Origin: Acidimicrobiales bacterium
GTDB lineage: Bacteria; Actinomycetota; Acidimicrobiia; Acidimicrobiales; Aldehydirespiratoraceae
Length of the DNA: 64,000 nucleotides
Direction: 5' to 3'
NCBI GenBank assembly: GCA_041394245.1
Contig: JAWKIR010000002.1
Span: forward strand, 2,480,001 to 2,544,000
In this document: positions 50,013 through 59,580 of the stretch, piece by piece
How positions within the stretch are numbered: the first letter of the stretch is position 1
Layout: each line of letters opens with the position of its first letter
Program-made: the position numbers and the translations under genes
Notes under the pieces: model-generated
Seen by the model: only the letters and a program-made list of their open reading frames with translations
The model's database searches: none
Told to the model about the DNA's origin: nothing

Positions 50013-50132
50013 CGGCCTCGTAGGCTCCGGCGGAGGTTTTCTGGGGCTTTTGACTCATATCCGTTGATGACACACGACATCGGCCGACACGAAGAGTGAC
50101 ATGTCACTGTTCCCCGAGCGCTCGGCGCTGCG

Positions 50133-50897
50133 ATGACGGGCGTACGCGCACCGTTGCCGGTCACCTCATCGACGATGGGGCGGCGTACCTTCCTCGGCCG
50201 CACGGCCCTGGCCGGTGCTGCGGTCTGGGCCGCGCCCACCGTGATCTCGATGGACCCGGTCGCGGCTGCGGTCGGATCCTGCTCCGGCGTCTCCGTCTGT
50301 GAGTTCTCGTCCGGACTCGAGGGATGGACGATCGACAACTCGTGGGGAAGCGGGGTCAACGGGCTCTGGAACCACAACACGGAGGCCTCACGAGACGGTG
50401 GGTCGCTGCACTACGGCCGAGGGACGAACGGCAACTTCCGCACCGGCAACAACCGCAACAGCGGTCGCGTCCTCTCGCCCGAGTTCGAGATCCCGAGCAC
50501 GGGGCCGAACACCGTCAAGTTCACGGTGTGGCGCGAAGTGGAGAAGCAGGACCCCGGCTACGACCGGTTGCGCTTGCTCATCCTCGGCTCGTCCACGAAC
50601 ACGCTCTACCAGGTGTCGTCGATCGGAGACACGAGCGGCTTCGAGTCGTACACCATCACGATCCCGTCGTCGTTCAACGGTCAGACCGTGCGGTTCCAGT
50701 TCGATTTCGACACTCGTGACGGCCTCTACAACGACCACGAGGGGATCTATGTCGGGCGGTTCGAGGTGACGGCGTGCCCGCCTGCGGGTGCCGATGCGGG
50801 TGCGTCTCCCGGGTTGGCGCCCGCCGGCTTCTCGTCCTTCGCGCCGTCATCCGCCTCCTTGTCGACCGAGGCCGACGACCCCGTCCCGGCGCGCTGA
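50133..50897 (+). CDS. Tat-exported protein with a jelly-roll-like domain
   Basis: 254 aa. GRRTFLGRTALAGAAVWAAP is a twin-arginine signal peptide; the mature part has a beta-rich domain of about 160 residues (SGLEGWTIDNSWGSGVNGLW, RVLSPEFEIPSTGPNTVKFT, YTITIPSSFNGQTVRFQFD) resembling MAM/concanavalin-type carbohydrate-binding or adhesion domains. An Ala/Ser/Pro-rich C-terminus follows with no clear anchor. ATG 50175 inside the signal region is an alternative start. The 120-nt gap upstream has no convincing promoter. Function unknown. Confidence 0.68.
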   Translation: MTGVRAPLPVTSSTMGRRTFLGRTALAGAAVWAAPTVISMDPVAAAVGSCSGVSVCEFSSGLEGWTIDNSWGSGVNGLWNHNTEASRDGGSLHYGRGTNGNFRTGNNRNSGRVLSPEFEIPSTGPNTVKFTVWREVEKQDPGYDRLRLLILGSSTNTLYQVSSIGDTSGFESYTITIPSSFNGQTVRFQFDFDTRDGLYNDHEGIYVGRFEVTACPPAGADAGASPGLAPAGFSSFAPSSASLSTEADDPVPAR

Positions 50898-50903
50898 CCG
50901 CGA

Positions 50904-51470
50904 CTATTCAGGGCAGCTCAGGTTCGGGCCATCGGGGGCCGGCTGCTCGGTGTCGGGATCGGCGAGTCGTGCGTCGACCTCTTCCTGGGTCTCGTTGAGG
51001 AAGACGATGACCTTGTCGTCGATCACCGCGACCGGTAGACGTTCGAGCCCGCATCCGAGTTCGTTGAATGTGACGGTGTCGCATTCGAAGTCGGTGCTCG
51101 AGACGAGCGTGAACGTGCGTCGCTCCGGGTTCCACACTGCAGAGCAGTCTCGCGGGTCGATTCCCCGGCGGGCTTCGAATGCCAGCCACCCGACTGCGGG
51201 ATCGTCGCCGATGTGCTGGAGGAAGATGTCGCGAGCGCCTCTCGAACCGGCATCGGCGTAGAGGATCGGGCCCCGCGCCGCGATCTCCTCGCTGATGCGA
51301 CCCGTGAACCCGGCGTCGAAACTCGTGTCGCCGAGCTGCACCGTCACGGTGTCGCTCGATTGCGCGACCCACACCACCATCGCCCCGAGGAGGAGGGCGA
51401 TGACGACACCGGTGATGCCGACGAGCACTGCACTGCGGGCATTGATCTGGGGGCCTCTCGCGACGGGCAT
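50904..51470 (-). CDS. Hypothetical single-pass membrane protein
   Basis: 188 aa. One membrane helix (AVLVGITGVVIALLLGAMVV, about residues 14-33) and an extracytoplasmic domain of about 145 residues with Cys-containing segments (DPRDCSAVWNPERRTF, DFECDTVTFNELGCGLERLP) and an acidic C-terminus. AAGGA lies about 5 nt before the ATG on the minus strand. It converges with the Tat-exported protein and diverges from sucC. Not recognised. Confidence 0.65.
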   Translation of the reverse strand: MPVARGPQINARSAVLVGITGVVIALLLGAMVVWVAQSSDTVTVQLGDTSFDAGFTGRISEEIAARGPILYADAGSRGARDIFLQHIGDDPAVGWLAFEARRGIDPRDCSAVWNPERRTFTLVSSTDFECDTVTFNELGCGLERLPVAVIDDKVIVFLNETQEEVDARLADPDTEQPAPDGPNLSCPE

Positions 51471-51522
51471 GATTCCTTGCTCCCAGCAGTGGGCGAATGT
51501 GGAGGGGACGGGCGGACCCGCC

Positions 51523-51528
51523 TAGTAT
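51523..51528 (+). promoter_or_regulatory. -10 hexamer TAGTAT upstream of sucCD
   Basis: TAGTAT with a predicted start near 51535, giving a leader of about 60 nt; AGGAGG (51584-51589) before ATG 51596 serves as ribosome site. No clear -35. Confidence 0.5.
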
Positions 51529-51595
51529 CGCCGGTGTGCCGCCGCTGAGCCGCCTCGGCCGGTGATGGCACTTTTCGCGTCAGCAGGAGGAAGCG

Positions 51596-52735
51596 ATGGA
51601 TCTGTTCGAGCATCAGGGCAAGGAGTTCTTTGCCCAGTACGGCATGCCGGTCTCACCCGGTGAGGCCGCCTTCAGCGTCGACGAGGCGGTCGCCGCCGCC
51701 GAGCGCCTGGGAACCCCCGTGATGGTGAAGGCGCAGGTCCACACGGGCGGGCGGGGCAAAGCCGGTGGCGTGAAGTTCGCCGCCGACATCGACGCCGTGC
51801 GCGAGCACGCCGGCAACATCCTCGGCCTCGACATCAACGGCCACATCGTGCAGCGCCTCTGGATCGAGAAGGCCTCCGACATCGCCGAGGAGTACTACGC
51901 GAGCTTCACGCTCGATCGCTCGGCGAAGAAGCACCTCGGCATGCTCTCGAAGGAGGGCGGGGTCGAGATCGAGACCGTCGCCGAGGAGAACCCCGATGCG
52001 ATCGCCAAGATCTGGATCGACCCGGTCGACGGCCTGACCGAGGCCGCCTGTCGCGAGTGGGTCGCCGCGGCCAACCTGCCGGACGCCGCGGTCGAAGGCA
52101 CGGTCGACATCCTCCAGAAGCTCTACACCGCCTATACCGAAGGTGACGCCGACCTCGTCGAGATCAACCCGCTGATCCTCACCCCCGAGGGCAGGGTCCA
52201 CGTGCTCGACGCCAAGGTGACCCTCGACGGCAACAGCGAGTTCCGTCACCCCGACTATGCGCAATACGACGCGACACAGCCGCGCGACGAGCGCGAGGAA
52301 GCGGCCCACGCGAAGGGGCTGCAATACGTGGGTCTCGAAGGATCCGTCGGCGTCATCGCCAACGGTGCCGGTCTCGCGATGAGCACGGTCGACGTGGTCA
52401 ACCAGGTCGGCGGCAAGCCCGCCAACTTCCTCGACATCGGCGGCGGTGCCAATGCCGATGTCATGGCCGGCGCGCTCGAGGTGATCAACAACGACCCCAA
52501 CGTGAAGTCCATCTTCATCAACATCTTCGGCGGCATCACCCGTGGTGAAGAGGTGGCCAACGGCATCCTCGAAGCCATGAAGCGGGTCGACATCGATTCG
52601 CCGATCGTGATCCGCCTCGACGGCACCAACGCCGACGAGGGCCGCGAGATCCTGCGCCCCAACCTGAACGACAAGTTGATGATGGAAGAGACCATGCTCG
52701 ATGCAGCCCGCAAGGCTGTGGAACTGGCGAGCTGA
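51596..52735 (+). CDS. sucC: Succinyl-CoA synthetase beta subunit (ADP-forming type)
   Basis: SucC, 379 aa, TCA-cycle enzyme producing ATP or GTP from succinyl-CoA. The ATP-grasp N-terminal domain begins MDLFEHQGKEFFAQYGMPV; VMVKAQVHTGGRGKAGGVK binds nucleotide and LVEINPLILTPEGRVHVLDA metal; the CoA-ligase domain carries GVIANGAGLAMSTVDVV and INIFGGITRGEEVANGIL. AGGAGG lies 6 nt upstream of the ATG. sucD follows by 11 nt. Confidence 0.96.
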   Translation: MDLFEHQGKEFFAQYGMPVSPGEAAFSVDEAVAAAERLGTPVMVKAQVHTGGRGKAGGVKFAADIDAVREHAGNILGLDINGHIVQRLWIEKASDIAEEYYASFTLDRSAKKHLGMLSKEGGVEIETVAEENPDAIAKIWIDPVDGLTEAACREWVAAANLPDAAVEGTVDILQKLYTAYTEGDADLVEINPLILTPEGRVHVLDAKVTLDGNSEFRHPDYAQYDATQPRDEREEAAHAKGLQYVGLEGSVGVIANGAGLAMSTVDVVNQVGGKPANFLDIGGGANADVMAGALEVINNDPNVKSIFINIFGGITRGEEVANGILEAMKRVDIDSPIVIRLDGTNADEGREILRPNLNDKLMMEETMLDAARKAVELAS

Positions 52736-52746
52736 GGAGACCCGAG

Positions 52747-53631
<885 letters not shown>

Positions 53632-53641
53632 CCGTTCACCG

Positions 53642-53690
53642 GTTCTGTGAGCTTGAGTGCCGCTGTACGCGGTGCTCAAGCTCACAGAAC
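53642..53690. repeat. Long palindrome family, copy 2
   Basis: Outer 16-bp perfect arms GTTCTGTGAGCTTGAG (53642-53657) and CTCAAGCTCACAGAAC (53675-53690), plus an inner 6-bp stem with two wobble pairs and the loop TGTAC. The outermost 11 bp match the copy at 29506-29554, and both have TAC in the loop. Located just after sucD. Confidence 0.88.
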
Positions 53691-53746
53691 GGCGGTGGGA
53701 GGGGGAGTGGCACCACTTGGGTGCCGAAGACTGCAAGCGTGGAGGG

Positions 53747-54832
53747 GTGCGCCCCCTCCACGCTTTGCTTTGTGCCGTCGTGATGGTCGCCGTCGCCTGT
53801 GGAACCCGCTCCGTAGAGGTCGCCGACGAGACGACGATCGACGATCCGGCCGGCGGCGCCGCGTCCTCGACGACGTCCTCCACGACCCTTCCGTCGACCA
53901 CGACCCTTGCGTCGACCACAACCGTGCCAACTCCCACGGGCGTGCCCACATCCACGACCACGACGACGACCCCGCCCTTCGTGCTCGACGAGGAGGGCGT
54001 ACCGGTCAACGGCCAGAGCGACGGCGTCGTGATCACCACCACGGGCTGGGTCGTGCCGGTGCTGGATGACGACACCGACGGCTGGCGGGTCTGGACACCC
54101 TGTGGGCGTGAGGGCTTCGTGGGCGCCGGCGAGTTCGTCGCGGGTGCCGACGTCGTTCTCGATCCCGGTCACGGCGGGTCGGAGCCGGGGGCGGTCGGCC
54201 CGGGCGGGACTCGCGAGGCCGACATCAACCTCCAGGTCGCCCGGCGGGTTCGCGATGCCCTCGAGGCCGACGGCTACCGCGTGGTGATGACCCGCGACAG
54301 CGACGTCCGCGTCCCGATCGTCACCCGGGCCGAGATCGCGTTGGCGCTCGACCCGATCGCCAACATCTCGATCCACCACAACGCGGGCACCGAAGCGGTC
54401 AGCAGCGAGCCCGGCACGGAGATGTTCTTCCAGCTGGCCTCGCCCGAATCGAAGCGGCTCGCCGGCCTGCTCTACGAGGAGACCCGCGAGTTCCTCGATC
54501 CTCTCGGGTCGACCTGGTTCGCGCTCGAGGACGCCGGCGCGATGGGGCGTGAGAACCGCGACGGCGGCGACTACTACGGGGTGCTGCGGCGACCGGCCGG
54601 GGTGACCAGCGTGCTCGCCGAGTTCGCCTACATCACCAACCCGGTCGAGGAGGACCTGCTCAACCGGGCCGACGTGCAGGACGGGCTGGCGGAGGCGGTG
54701 CGGGCCGCCGTCGAGCGCTTCGTCGACACTGCGGATCCCGGCTCGGGGTTCACGCTCGACCCGCTCTTTCGCGGATACGGCCCGTCCGGTGCGGGGCGAA
54801 CGACGAACTGCTCCGATCCGGCCCTCCAATGA
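53747..54832 (+). CDS. N-acetylmuramoyl-L-alanine amidase (amidase_3) lipoprotein
   Basis: 361 aa, zinc amidase that cuts between MurNAc and the peptide stem. A lipoprotein signal (RPLHALLCAVVMVAVAC) and a Thr/Ser-rich linker come first. The catalytic domain has DPGHGGSEPGAVG (Asp139, zinc His142), GGTREADINLQ (zinc Glu), SIHHNAG (His210/211) and LAEFAYITNPVEEDLL (catalytic Glu). GTG 53747 gives a normal signal peptide, but its GGAGG is only 1-2 nt away; TTG 53717 is an alternative with a better-spaced ribosome site. It overlaps the next gene by 4 nt. Confidence 0.86.
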   Translation: MRPLHALLCAVVMVAVACGTRSVEVADETTIDDPAGGAASSTTSSTTLPSTTTLASTTTVPTPTGVPTSTTTTTTPPFVLDEEGVPVNGQSDGVVITTTGWVVPVLDDDTDGWRVWTPCGREGFVGAGEFVAGADVVLDPGHGGSEPGAVGPGGTREADINLQVARRVRDALEADGYRVVMTRDSDVRVPIVTRAEIALALDPIANISIHHNAGTEAVSSEPGTEMFFQLASPESKRLAGLLYEETREFLDPLGSTWFALEDAGAMGRENRDGGDYYGVLRRPAGVTSVLAEFAYITNPVEEDLLNRADVQDGLAEAVRAAVERFVDTADPGSGFTLDPLFRGYGPSGAGRTTNCSDPALQ

Positions 54833-55803
54833 CCGCCCGCCCGATCGCACTCGCGGTCCTCGTTGCGCTCGGCGCCGGTTGCGTGAGCGGCGGCGCCGAG
54901 GTGGCCGAGCCCGTACCGACGCTCTTCGACGACGAGGTGGTGCCGTCGACATCGGCCCCGGCCGACGAGACCACCTCGTCGACCGCCTCCACCACGACGA
55001 TCCCCGTGGTCGATCGGCTGCCCGCACTGGCCGAGGACGTGCCCGGCGCGATCGTGTCGGACGACGGGGTGGTGCTGCCGGTCACGGGTACCGACGGCGA
55101 GGTCTTCTTCCTGCTCGGGCCGTGCGGCGGCGAGCAGATCGAGCCGGTGTCGACGGCGACCCGCGTCGGCCCGCAGCACGTTGTGCTCGATCCCGGCGGG
55201 GGCGACGACGAGGCGGGTCGGGTGAACCTCGCGGTCGCTCGGCGCACCGCCGAGGAGCTCGCGGCCGACGGTGTGGCCGTGGTGCTGACCCGCACGAGCG
55301 ATGCGCAACTCGGCGCGGGGACCCGGGGCGCGGTCGGGCCGGCCGTCGGCGCCGCGGTGCTGGTCTCCATCCAACGAGGCGACGGTTACGCCGTGACCGA
55401 CGATCCGCGGCCGACGGTCTTCCATCGTGCCGACGACCCGGAGAGTCGTCGGCTCGCCGGGCTCATCCATCACGAGGTCGAGTTGTCGTTCGCCGATCTC
55501 GACGGCCCGTTCACCGCCCACGCCGAGCCGGGCGTGCGGCCGTTGCTCAACCAGCGTGGCGAGGACTTCTTCCGGGTGCTCCAGACCAGCCCCGGCGTCG
55601 CCGCGGCGAGGGTGGAGCTCCTGGGCCTCGACGAAAACGAAACGGCCCTCCTCTCTTCGGAGGAGGGCCGTGAATTCGAAGCTCGGGCCCTGGCCGATGC
55701 GATCGTGCGCTTCCTCGTCACGAACGAGGAAGGCGACGGGTTCGTCGACCCGGTCGAGACCATGCGAACCGCGCCGACGACAGATGCGCCGGGCGGCTGC
55801 TGA
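54829..55803 (+). CDS. Amidase_3-like lipoprotein lacking the zinc ligands
   Basis: 324 aa, paralogue of the preceding amidase. Lipobox LVALGAGC and a Thr-rich linker; the domain aligns throughout, but DPGHGG is DPGGGDDEAG, READINL is EAGRVNL and SIHHNAG is SIQRGDG, so all three zinc ligands are lost, while the late Glu region (AARVELLGLDENE) remains. It is probably a non-catalytic wall-binding or regulatory partner of the active enzyme. ATGA overlap with it implies co-translation. A minus-strand terminator lies inside its 3' end. Confidence 0.8.
   Translation: MTARPIALAVLVALGAGCVSGGAEVAEPVPTLFDDEVVPSTSAPADETTSSTASTTTIPVVDRLPALAEDVPGAIVSDDGVVLPVTGTDGEVFFLLGPCGGEQIEPVSTATRVGPQHVVLDPGGGDDEAGRVNLAVARRTAEELAADGVAVVLTRTSDAQLGAGTRGAVGPAVGAAVLVSIQRGDGYAVTDDPRPTVFHRADDPESRRLAGLIHHEVELSFADLDGPFTAHAEPGVRPLLNQRGEDFFRVLQTSPGVAAARVELLGLDENETALLSSEEGREFEARALADAIVRFLVTNEEGDGFVDPVETMRTAPTTDAPGGC
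55642..55671 (-). terminator. Minus-strand intrinsic terminator inside the 54829 gene
   Basis: Perfect 12-bp arms ACGGCCCTCCTC (55642-55653) and GAGGAGGGCCGT (55660-55671) with a 6-nt loop. Read on the minus strand the hairpin is followed by TTTCGTTTTCG, an intrinsic-terminator tail. It lies about 140 nt downstream of the minus-strand gene ending at 55813. Confidence 0.8.
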
Positions 55804-55812
55804 CCCGGCAGA

Positions 55813-56247
55813 TCAGAACTGCGTGGGCGGTGTGGCGTCGCCGCTGTCGGCTCCGGCCTCCATGACCGCGCCGACGGTCATCGCGATCGCGGCGAGCGTC
55901 GACAGCCAGAGGCCGATGCCGACATCGCCCCGCACGACGAATCCGATCGTGATGATCACGGCGAAGAGGCTCAGCACGATGTGGGCCTGGGCGTGGGTGA
56001 AGCCGAACGGGAGCGACGGCAGGTTGACGTTGCCGAACTGACGCGCGGCGACGCCCCCGCCGATGACCAGACCGATCAGGGCGGCGACGATGCCGAGCAG
56101 GCCGAAGAAGTCGGTGTCCCAGGCATTGGCTCCGAAGTCGAAGGCTCCCTCTCCGATGCTCACCCAGTCGAGGAACGTGCCCAAGAGGAGCACGGCCCCT
56201 CCACCCATGAGCATGATCGTGCTGGGTTTGATGTCGCTGCTGTCCAT
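55813..56247 (-). CDS. Hypothetical four-helix membrane protein
   Basis: 144 aa. Four likely membrane segments: STIMLMGGGAVLLLGTFLDW, FFGLLGIVAALIGLVIGGG, HIVLSLFAVIITIGFVV, and IGLWLSTLAAIAMTVGAVM. ATG at 56247 is chosen because GGGAGG lies 7 nt upstream on the minus strand; earlier in-frame starts precede that site. It converges with the amidase paralogue. Similar small four-TM proteins are common in actinobacteria and unassigned. Confidence 0.7.
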   Translation of the reverse strand: MDSSDIKPSTIMLMGGGAVLLLGTFLDWVSIGEGAFDFGANAWDTDFFGLLGIVAALIGLVIGGGVAARQFGNVNLPSLPFGFTHAQAHIVLSLFAVIITIGFVVRGDVGIGLWLSTLAAIAMTVGAVMEAGADSGDATPPTQF

Positions 56248-56338
56248 GTGTTTTCCTCCCGCGGTACACCTACGAATACAGGACCCTAGCTGCATGGCAT
56301 CGATCACGCCGGGAACGTGTGATCCGTGGGCGCTTTGC

Positions 56339-56344
56339 TAGGTT
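56339..56344 (+). promoter_or_regulatory. -10 hexamer TAGGTT for leaderless purH
   Basis: TAGGTT ends 8 nt before ATG 56353 (5 nt before GTG 56350). Confidence 0.5.
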
Positions 56345-56352
56345 CGGCCGTG

Positions 56353-57888
56353 ATGTCGACCTCGCCAGAATCCCCGCGCCGTGCCCTGCTCTCCGTCTTC
56401 GACAAGGCGGGGATCACCGACCTCGCGGCCGGGCTCGTCGAGCTCGGCTGGGAGCTGATCTCGAGCGGTGGCACCGCCAAGGTGATCGCCGAGGCCGGTC
56501 TCCCCGTCACGGACGTGGCCGACCACACCGGCTCGCCGATCATGCTCGGGCATCGGGTCGTCACGCTGCATCCGCGGATCCACGGCGGCATCCTCGCCGA
56601 CCGCGACGACCCGGAGCATCGGGCCGACCTCGAAGCCAACGACATCGACCCGATCGACCTCGTGGTCGTGAACCTCTATCCCTTCCGCGACGAGCCGGGC
56701 ATCGAGATGATCGACATCGGCGGGCCCACGATGGTGCGGGCCGCGGCCAAGAACCACGCTCACGTCGGCATCGCCGTCGACCCCGCCGACTACGACGGCA
56801 TCCTCGCCGAACTCCGAGCCGATGGATGGCTCTCCGCCGCGACCCGGCGACGCCTCGCCCGCGCCGCGTTCGCCCACACCGCGGCCTACGACGCCGCGAT
56901 CGTCACGTGGATCGACGAGACCGAGGAGGAGCCCGAGACGCTGCCGCCCACGCTGCACCTCGCCCTCGAGCGGACCGATGTGCTCCGATACGGCGAGAAT
57001 CCTCACCAGTCCGGCGCCCGCTATCGCACGATCGGCCAGACGAGCATGTGGGACGACGTCGTCCAGCACTCGGGCGTCGCCCTCAGCTACCTCAACCTCT
57101 TCGATGCCGACGCGGCCTGGCGTCTCGCCCACGATCTGGGTGACCAGCCTGCAGTCGCCATCATCAAGCACGCCAACCCGTGCGGCGTGGCGATCGGCGA
57201 CGACCTGGCCCGCGCCTACCAGCAGGCCTTCGAGTGTGACAGCCGCAGTGCCTTCGGCGGCATCGTCGCGACCAACCGGGTCATCGACCTCGAGACGGTC
57301 GAGGCGATGGAGGCCGCAGCGCAGGCCGACGTGGTCATCGCCCCCGGTTATGCCGACGGTGTGATCGAACGTCTCATCGCCAAGCGCAAGAACACGCGAT
57401 TGCTCACGGCGACACCGCCGACCGCGCCGCACGGACTCGAGCTGCGCCAGATCGGCGGCGGCTATCTGGTGCAGGACGCTCACCACTTCGCGTCGATGCC
57501 GAGCGACTGGCAGGTGGTCACCCGACGCCGACCGACCGAGCAGGAGATGGCCGACGCAGCCTTCGCGTGGCGGGTTTGCGGGCATGTCACCTCGAACGCG
57601 ATCGTGCTCGCCAAGGACGGCGTCGCGTGGGGGATCGGCGCGGGGCAGCAGAATCGGGTCGAGTCCGGCGAGATCGCCGCATCGAAGGCCGACGGCCGGG
57701 CCAAGGACGGTGCCTGTGCGAGCGACGCCTTCTATCCCTTCCCCGACGGCATCGAGGCCGCAGCCGACGCGGGCGCGGCGATCATCGTGCAGCCGGGAGG
57801 GTCGGTCAACGACGACAAGACGATCGCCGCGGCCGACGCCCGCGGCGTGGCGATGGTGTTCACCGGCGAACGTCACTTCCTCCACTAG
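56353..57888 (+). CDS. purH: Bifunctional AICAR formyltransferase / IMP cyclohydrolase
   Basis: PurH, 511 aa, the last two steps of IMP synthesis. The N-terminal cyclohydrolase domain (to about residue 200) has RALLSVFDKAGITDLAAGLV, LISSGGTAKVI and TLHPRIHGGILA. The C-terminal transformylase has RYGENPHQSGA, IIKHANPCGVAIG with the catalytic Lys and His, CDSRSAFGGIVATN and FYPFPDGIE. ATG 56353 is supported by a -10 hexamer. A related purine gene pair, guaB3-guaA, lies elsewhere in the window. Confidence 0.95.
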   Translation: MSTSPESPRRALLSVFDKAGITDLAAGLVELGWELISSGGTAKVIAEAGLPVTDVADHTGSPIMLGHRVVTLHPRIHGGILADRDDPEHRADLEANDIDPIDLVVVNLYPFRDEPGIEMIDIGGPTMVRAAAKNHAHVGIAVDPADYDGILAELRADGWLSAATRRRLARAAFAHTAAYDAAIVTWIDETEEEPETLPPTLHLALERTDVLRYGENPHQSGARYRTIGQTSMWDDVVQHSGVALSYLNLFDADAAWRLAHDLGDQPAVAIIKHANPCGVAIGDDLARAYQQAFECDSRSAFGGIVATNRVIDLETVEAMEAAAQADVVIAPGYADGVIERLIAKRKNTRLLTATPPTAPHGLELRQIGGGYLVQDAHHFASMPSDWQVVTRRRPTEQEMADAAFAWRVCGHVTSNAIVLAKDGVAWGIGAGQQNRVESGEIAASKADGRAKDGACASDAFYPFPDGIEAAADAGAAIIVQPGGSVNDDKTIAAADARGVAMVFTGERHFLH

Positions 57889-57895
57889 GGCGATC

Positions 57896-58618
57896 ATGGC
57901 GGCGAACGACGACAAGGCGGGGCCGGCGGCCAAGGCCGAGAAGGAGCCGCGCAGCTTGGAGTGGGCGGTAAGGGTCGGGAAGCAGCGGTCCTCCCTGCGC
58001 TTCTATCGCGCCGTTCACCTGTTCATCCGGGTCGTCATCTTCCGGTGGGTGCGCACCGAGGTCCACGGGGCCGAGAACCTCGACCTCGACGGACCGGTCA
58101 TCATCGCCCCGGTGCATCGTTCGAACCTCGATGCGCCGCTCGTGGCGGCCGCGGGTTCGCGGCGAATGCGAGCGCTCGGGAAGCAGTCGCTGTTCGTCAA
58201 CCCGGTCAGCGCGTGGGTCTGCGCCGCCCTCGGTGCGATTCCGGTGCGTCGCGGCGAGGCCGATCGTGACGCGATGCGTTCGGCCCGTGCGATCCTGGAT
58301 GCCGGCGAGATGATGATCGTGTTCCCCGAGGGGACCCGCCAGAGCGGCGATCGGGTCGCCGGGGTGTTCGACGGCATGTCGTACCTCGCCTCGAAGACGG
58401 GCGCGATGATCGTCCCCGTCGGCATCGGCGGAACGGAGAACGCCTTGCCCTCGGGAGCGAAGTTCCTGCATCGGTGCCGCACCGCGGTCGTGGTGGGCGA
58501 AGCGATTCCGGCGCCGGAAGGTCGGCTGAGTCGACCTGCGTTGGCCGCGTTCAGCGAGAACGTCGGTGCCCGTCTGCAGGACGTGTTCGACGAGGCCAAC
58601 CGGCTCGTTTCGTCCTGA
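57896..58618 (+). CDS. 1-acyl-sn-glycerol-3-phosphate acyltransferase-like (PlsC family)
   Basis: 240 aa, LPLAT family. The HX4D motif is in PVHRSNLDAPL (about residues 77-87), followed by GAIPVRRGEADRDAM and FPEGTRQSGD, with VPVGIGGTENALP as block IV. The charged N-terminus (about 40 residues) precedes one hydrophobic stretch. It follows purH by 7 nt, so it is probably co-transcribed. Acyl acceptor not determined. Confidence 0.88.
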   Translation: MAANDDKAGPAAKAEKEPRSLEWAVRVGKQRSSLRFYRAVHLFIRVVIFRWVRTEVHGAENLDLDGPVIIAPVHRSNLDAPLVAAAGSRRMRALGKQSLFVNPVSAWVCAALGAIPVRRGEADRDAMRSARAILDAGEMMIVFPEGTRQSGDRVAGVFDGMSYLASKTGAMIVPVGIGGTENALPSGAKFLHRCRTAVVVGEAIPAPEGRLSRPALAAFSENVGARLQDVFDEANRLVSS

Positions 58619-58675
58619 GGCGTTGCCGTTGTGTGAAAGGGCCGAACTTCCCATTCCCGTGCGCCTGCCAGGGCG

Positions 58676-58681
58676 TACTGT
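58676..58681 (+). promoter_or_regulatory. -10 hexamer TACTGT for leaderless metF
   Basis: TACTGT ends 8 nt before ATG 58690. Confidence 0.5.
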
Positions 58682-58689
58682 GGGGCCCC

Positions 58690-59541
58690 ATGACCGCGAT
58701 TCGTGATCTGCTCGATCGAGGCCGCACCCTCTCGTTCGAGTTCTTCCCCCCGAAGACCCACGAGGCCCAGGCGAAGCTGCGGGACACCGTCGATCTTCTC
58801 GAGAAGCTCGAACCCGATTTCGCGTCGGTCACCTATGGCGCCGGCGGCAGTACCCGAGATACAACGCGCGACACCGTGCTCGACCTCATCGAGCACCGGT
58901 CGTTCCCGGCGATGCCGCATCTCACCTGTGTCGGACACAGCTACGCCGAGGTGCTCGAGCTGATCGAAGACTACCAGGCGCACGGGGTCCACAACATGTT
59001 GGCGTTGGCCGGCGATCCGCCGGAGGACGGCAGCCCCAATCCCGGCGACTTTCGCTACGCCATCGAACTCGTCGAGACGCTGCGCGAGCACACCGACATG
59101 TGCGTCGGCGTGGCCGCGTTTCCCGAGGTCCACCCGCGATCGGCGTCCCGGGCCGACGACCGGGCCCGGCTCGCCGAGAAGCTCGACGCCGCCGACTTCG
59201 GCATCACCCAGTTCTTCTTCCACTGCGACGACTACTTCCGCATGATGGACGAACTCGCCGCGCTCGGTTGCGACACCCCGGTGCTTCCCGGGGTCATCCC
59301 GGTCGTGAATCCGGTCAGCGTCCGTCGTTTCGCAGGGATGAACGGCACGGCCGTCGACGAGGCGCTGTGGGCCCGCCTGGAGGCCGCGGCGGACGGCGAC
59401 GAACGCATCGAGGTCGCGGTCGACGCGGCGGTCACACAGATCGAACGTCTGCTCGAAGGGGGCGCCCCCGGTGTGCACCTCTACACGCTGAACCAGCCGG
59501 ACGCGACCATCAGGATCTGCGAGCGCATCGACCTCGGCTGA
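58690..59541 (+). CDS. metF: Methylenetetrahydrofolate reductase
   Basis: MetF, 283 aa, reduces 5,10-methylene-THF to 5-methyl-THF with FAD. SFEFFPPKTHEAQAKLRDTV, SVTYGAGGSTRDTTRDTVLD, HLTCVGHSYAEVLE, NMLALAGDPPEDG and FFFHCDDYFRMMDELAALG are family signatures. ATG 58690 has a -10 hexamer 8 nt upstream; the open frame extends far upstream within plsC but without support. Confidence 0.95.
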   Translation: MTAIRDLLDRGRTLSFEFFPPKTHEAQAKLRDTVDLLEKLEPDFASVTYGAGGSTRDTTRDTVLDLIEHRSFPAMPHLTCVGHSYAEVLELIEDYQAHGVHNMLALAGDPPEDGSPNPGDFRYAIELVETLREHTDMCVGVAAFPEVHPRSASRADDRARLAEKLDAADFGITQFFFHCDDYFRMMDELAALGCDTPVLPGVIPVVNPVSVRRFAGMNGTAVDEALWARLEAAADGDERIEVAVDAAVTQIERLLEGGAPGVHLYTLNQPDATIRICERIDLG

Positions 59542-59567
59542 AGCCTCTCGGGTTCGGGTTTGCAGGG

Positions 59568-59573
59568 TAAGGT
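59568..59573 (+). promoter_or_regulatory. -10 hexamer TAAGGT for leaderless icd
   Basis: TAAGGT ends 7 nt before ATG 59581. Confidence 0.5.
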
Positions 59574-59580
59574 CAGCCGC

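Noticed and set aside
50013..50132. TTGACT at 50050-50055 as a -35 for the Tat-exported gene
   Set aside because: No TAnnnT hexamer lies at 16-19 nt spacing, so a promoter call is not supported.
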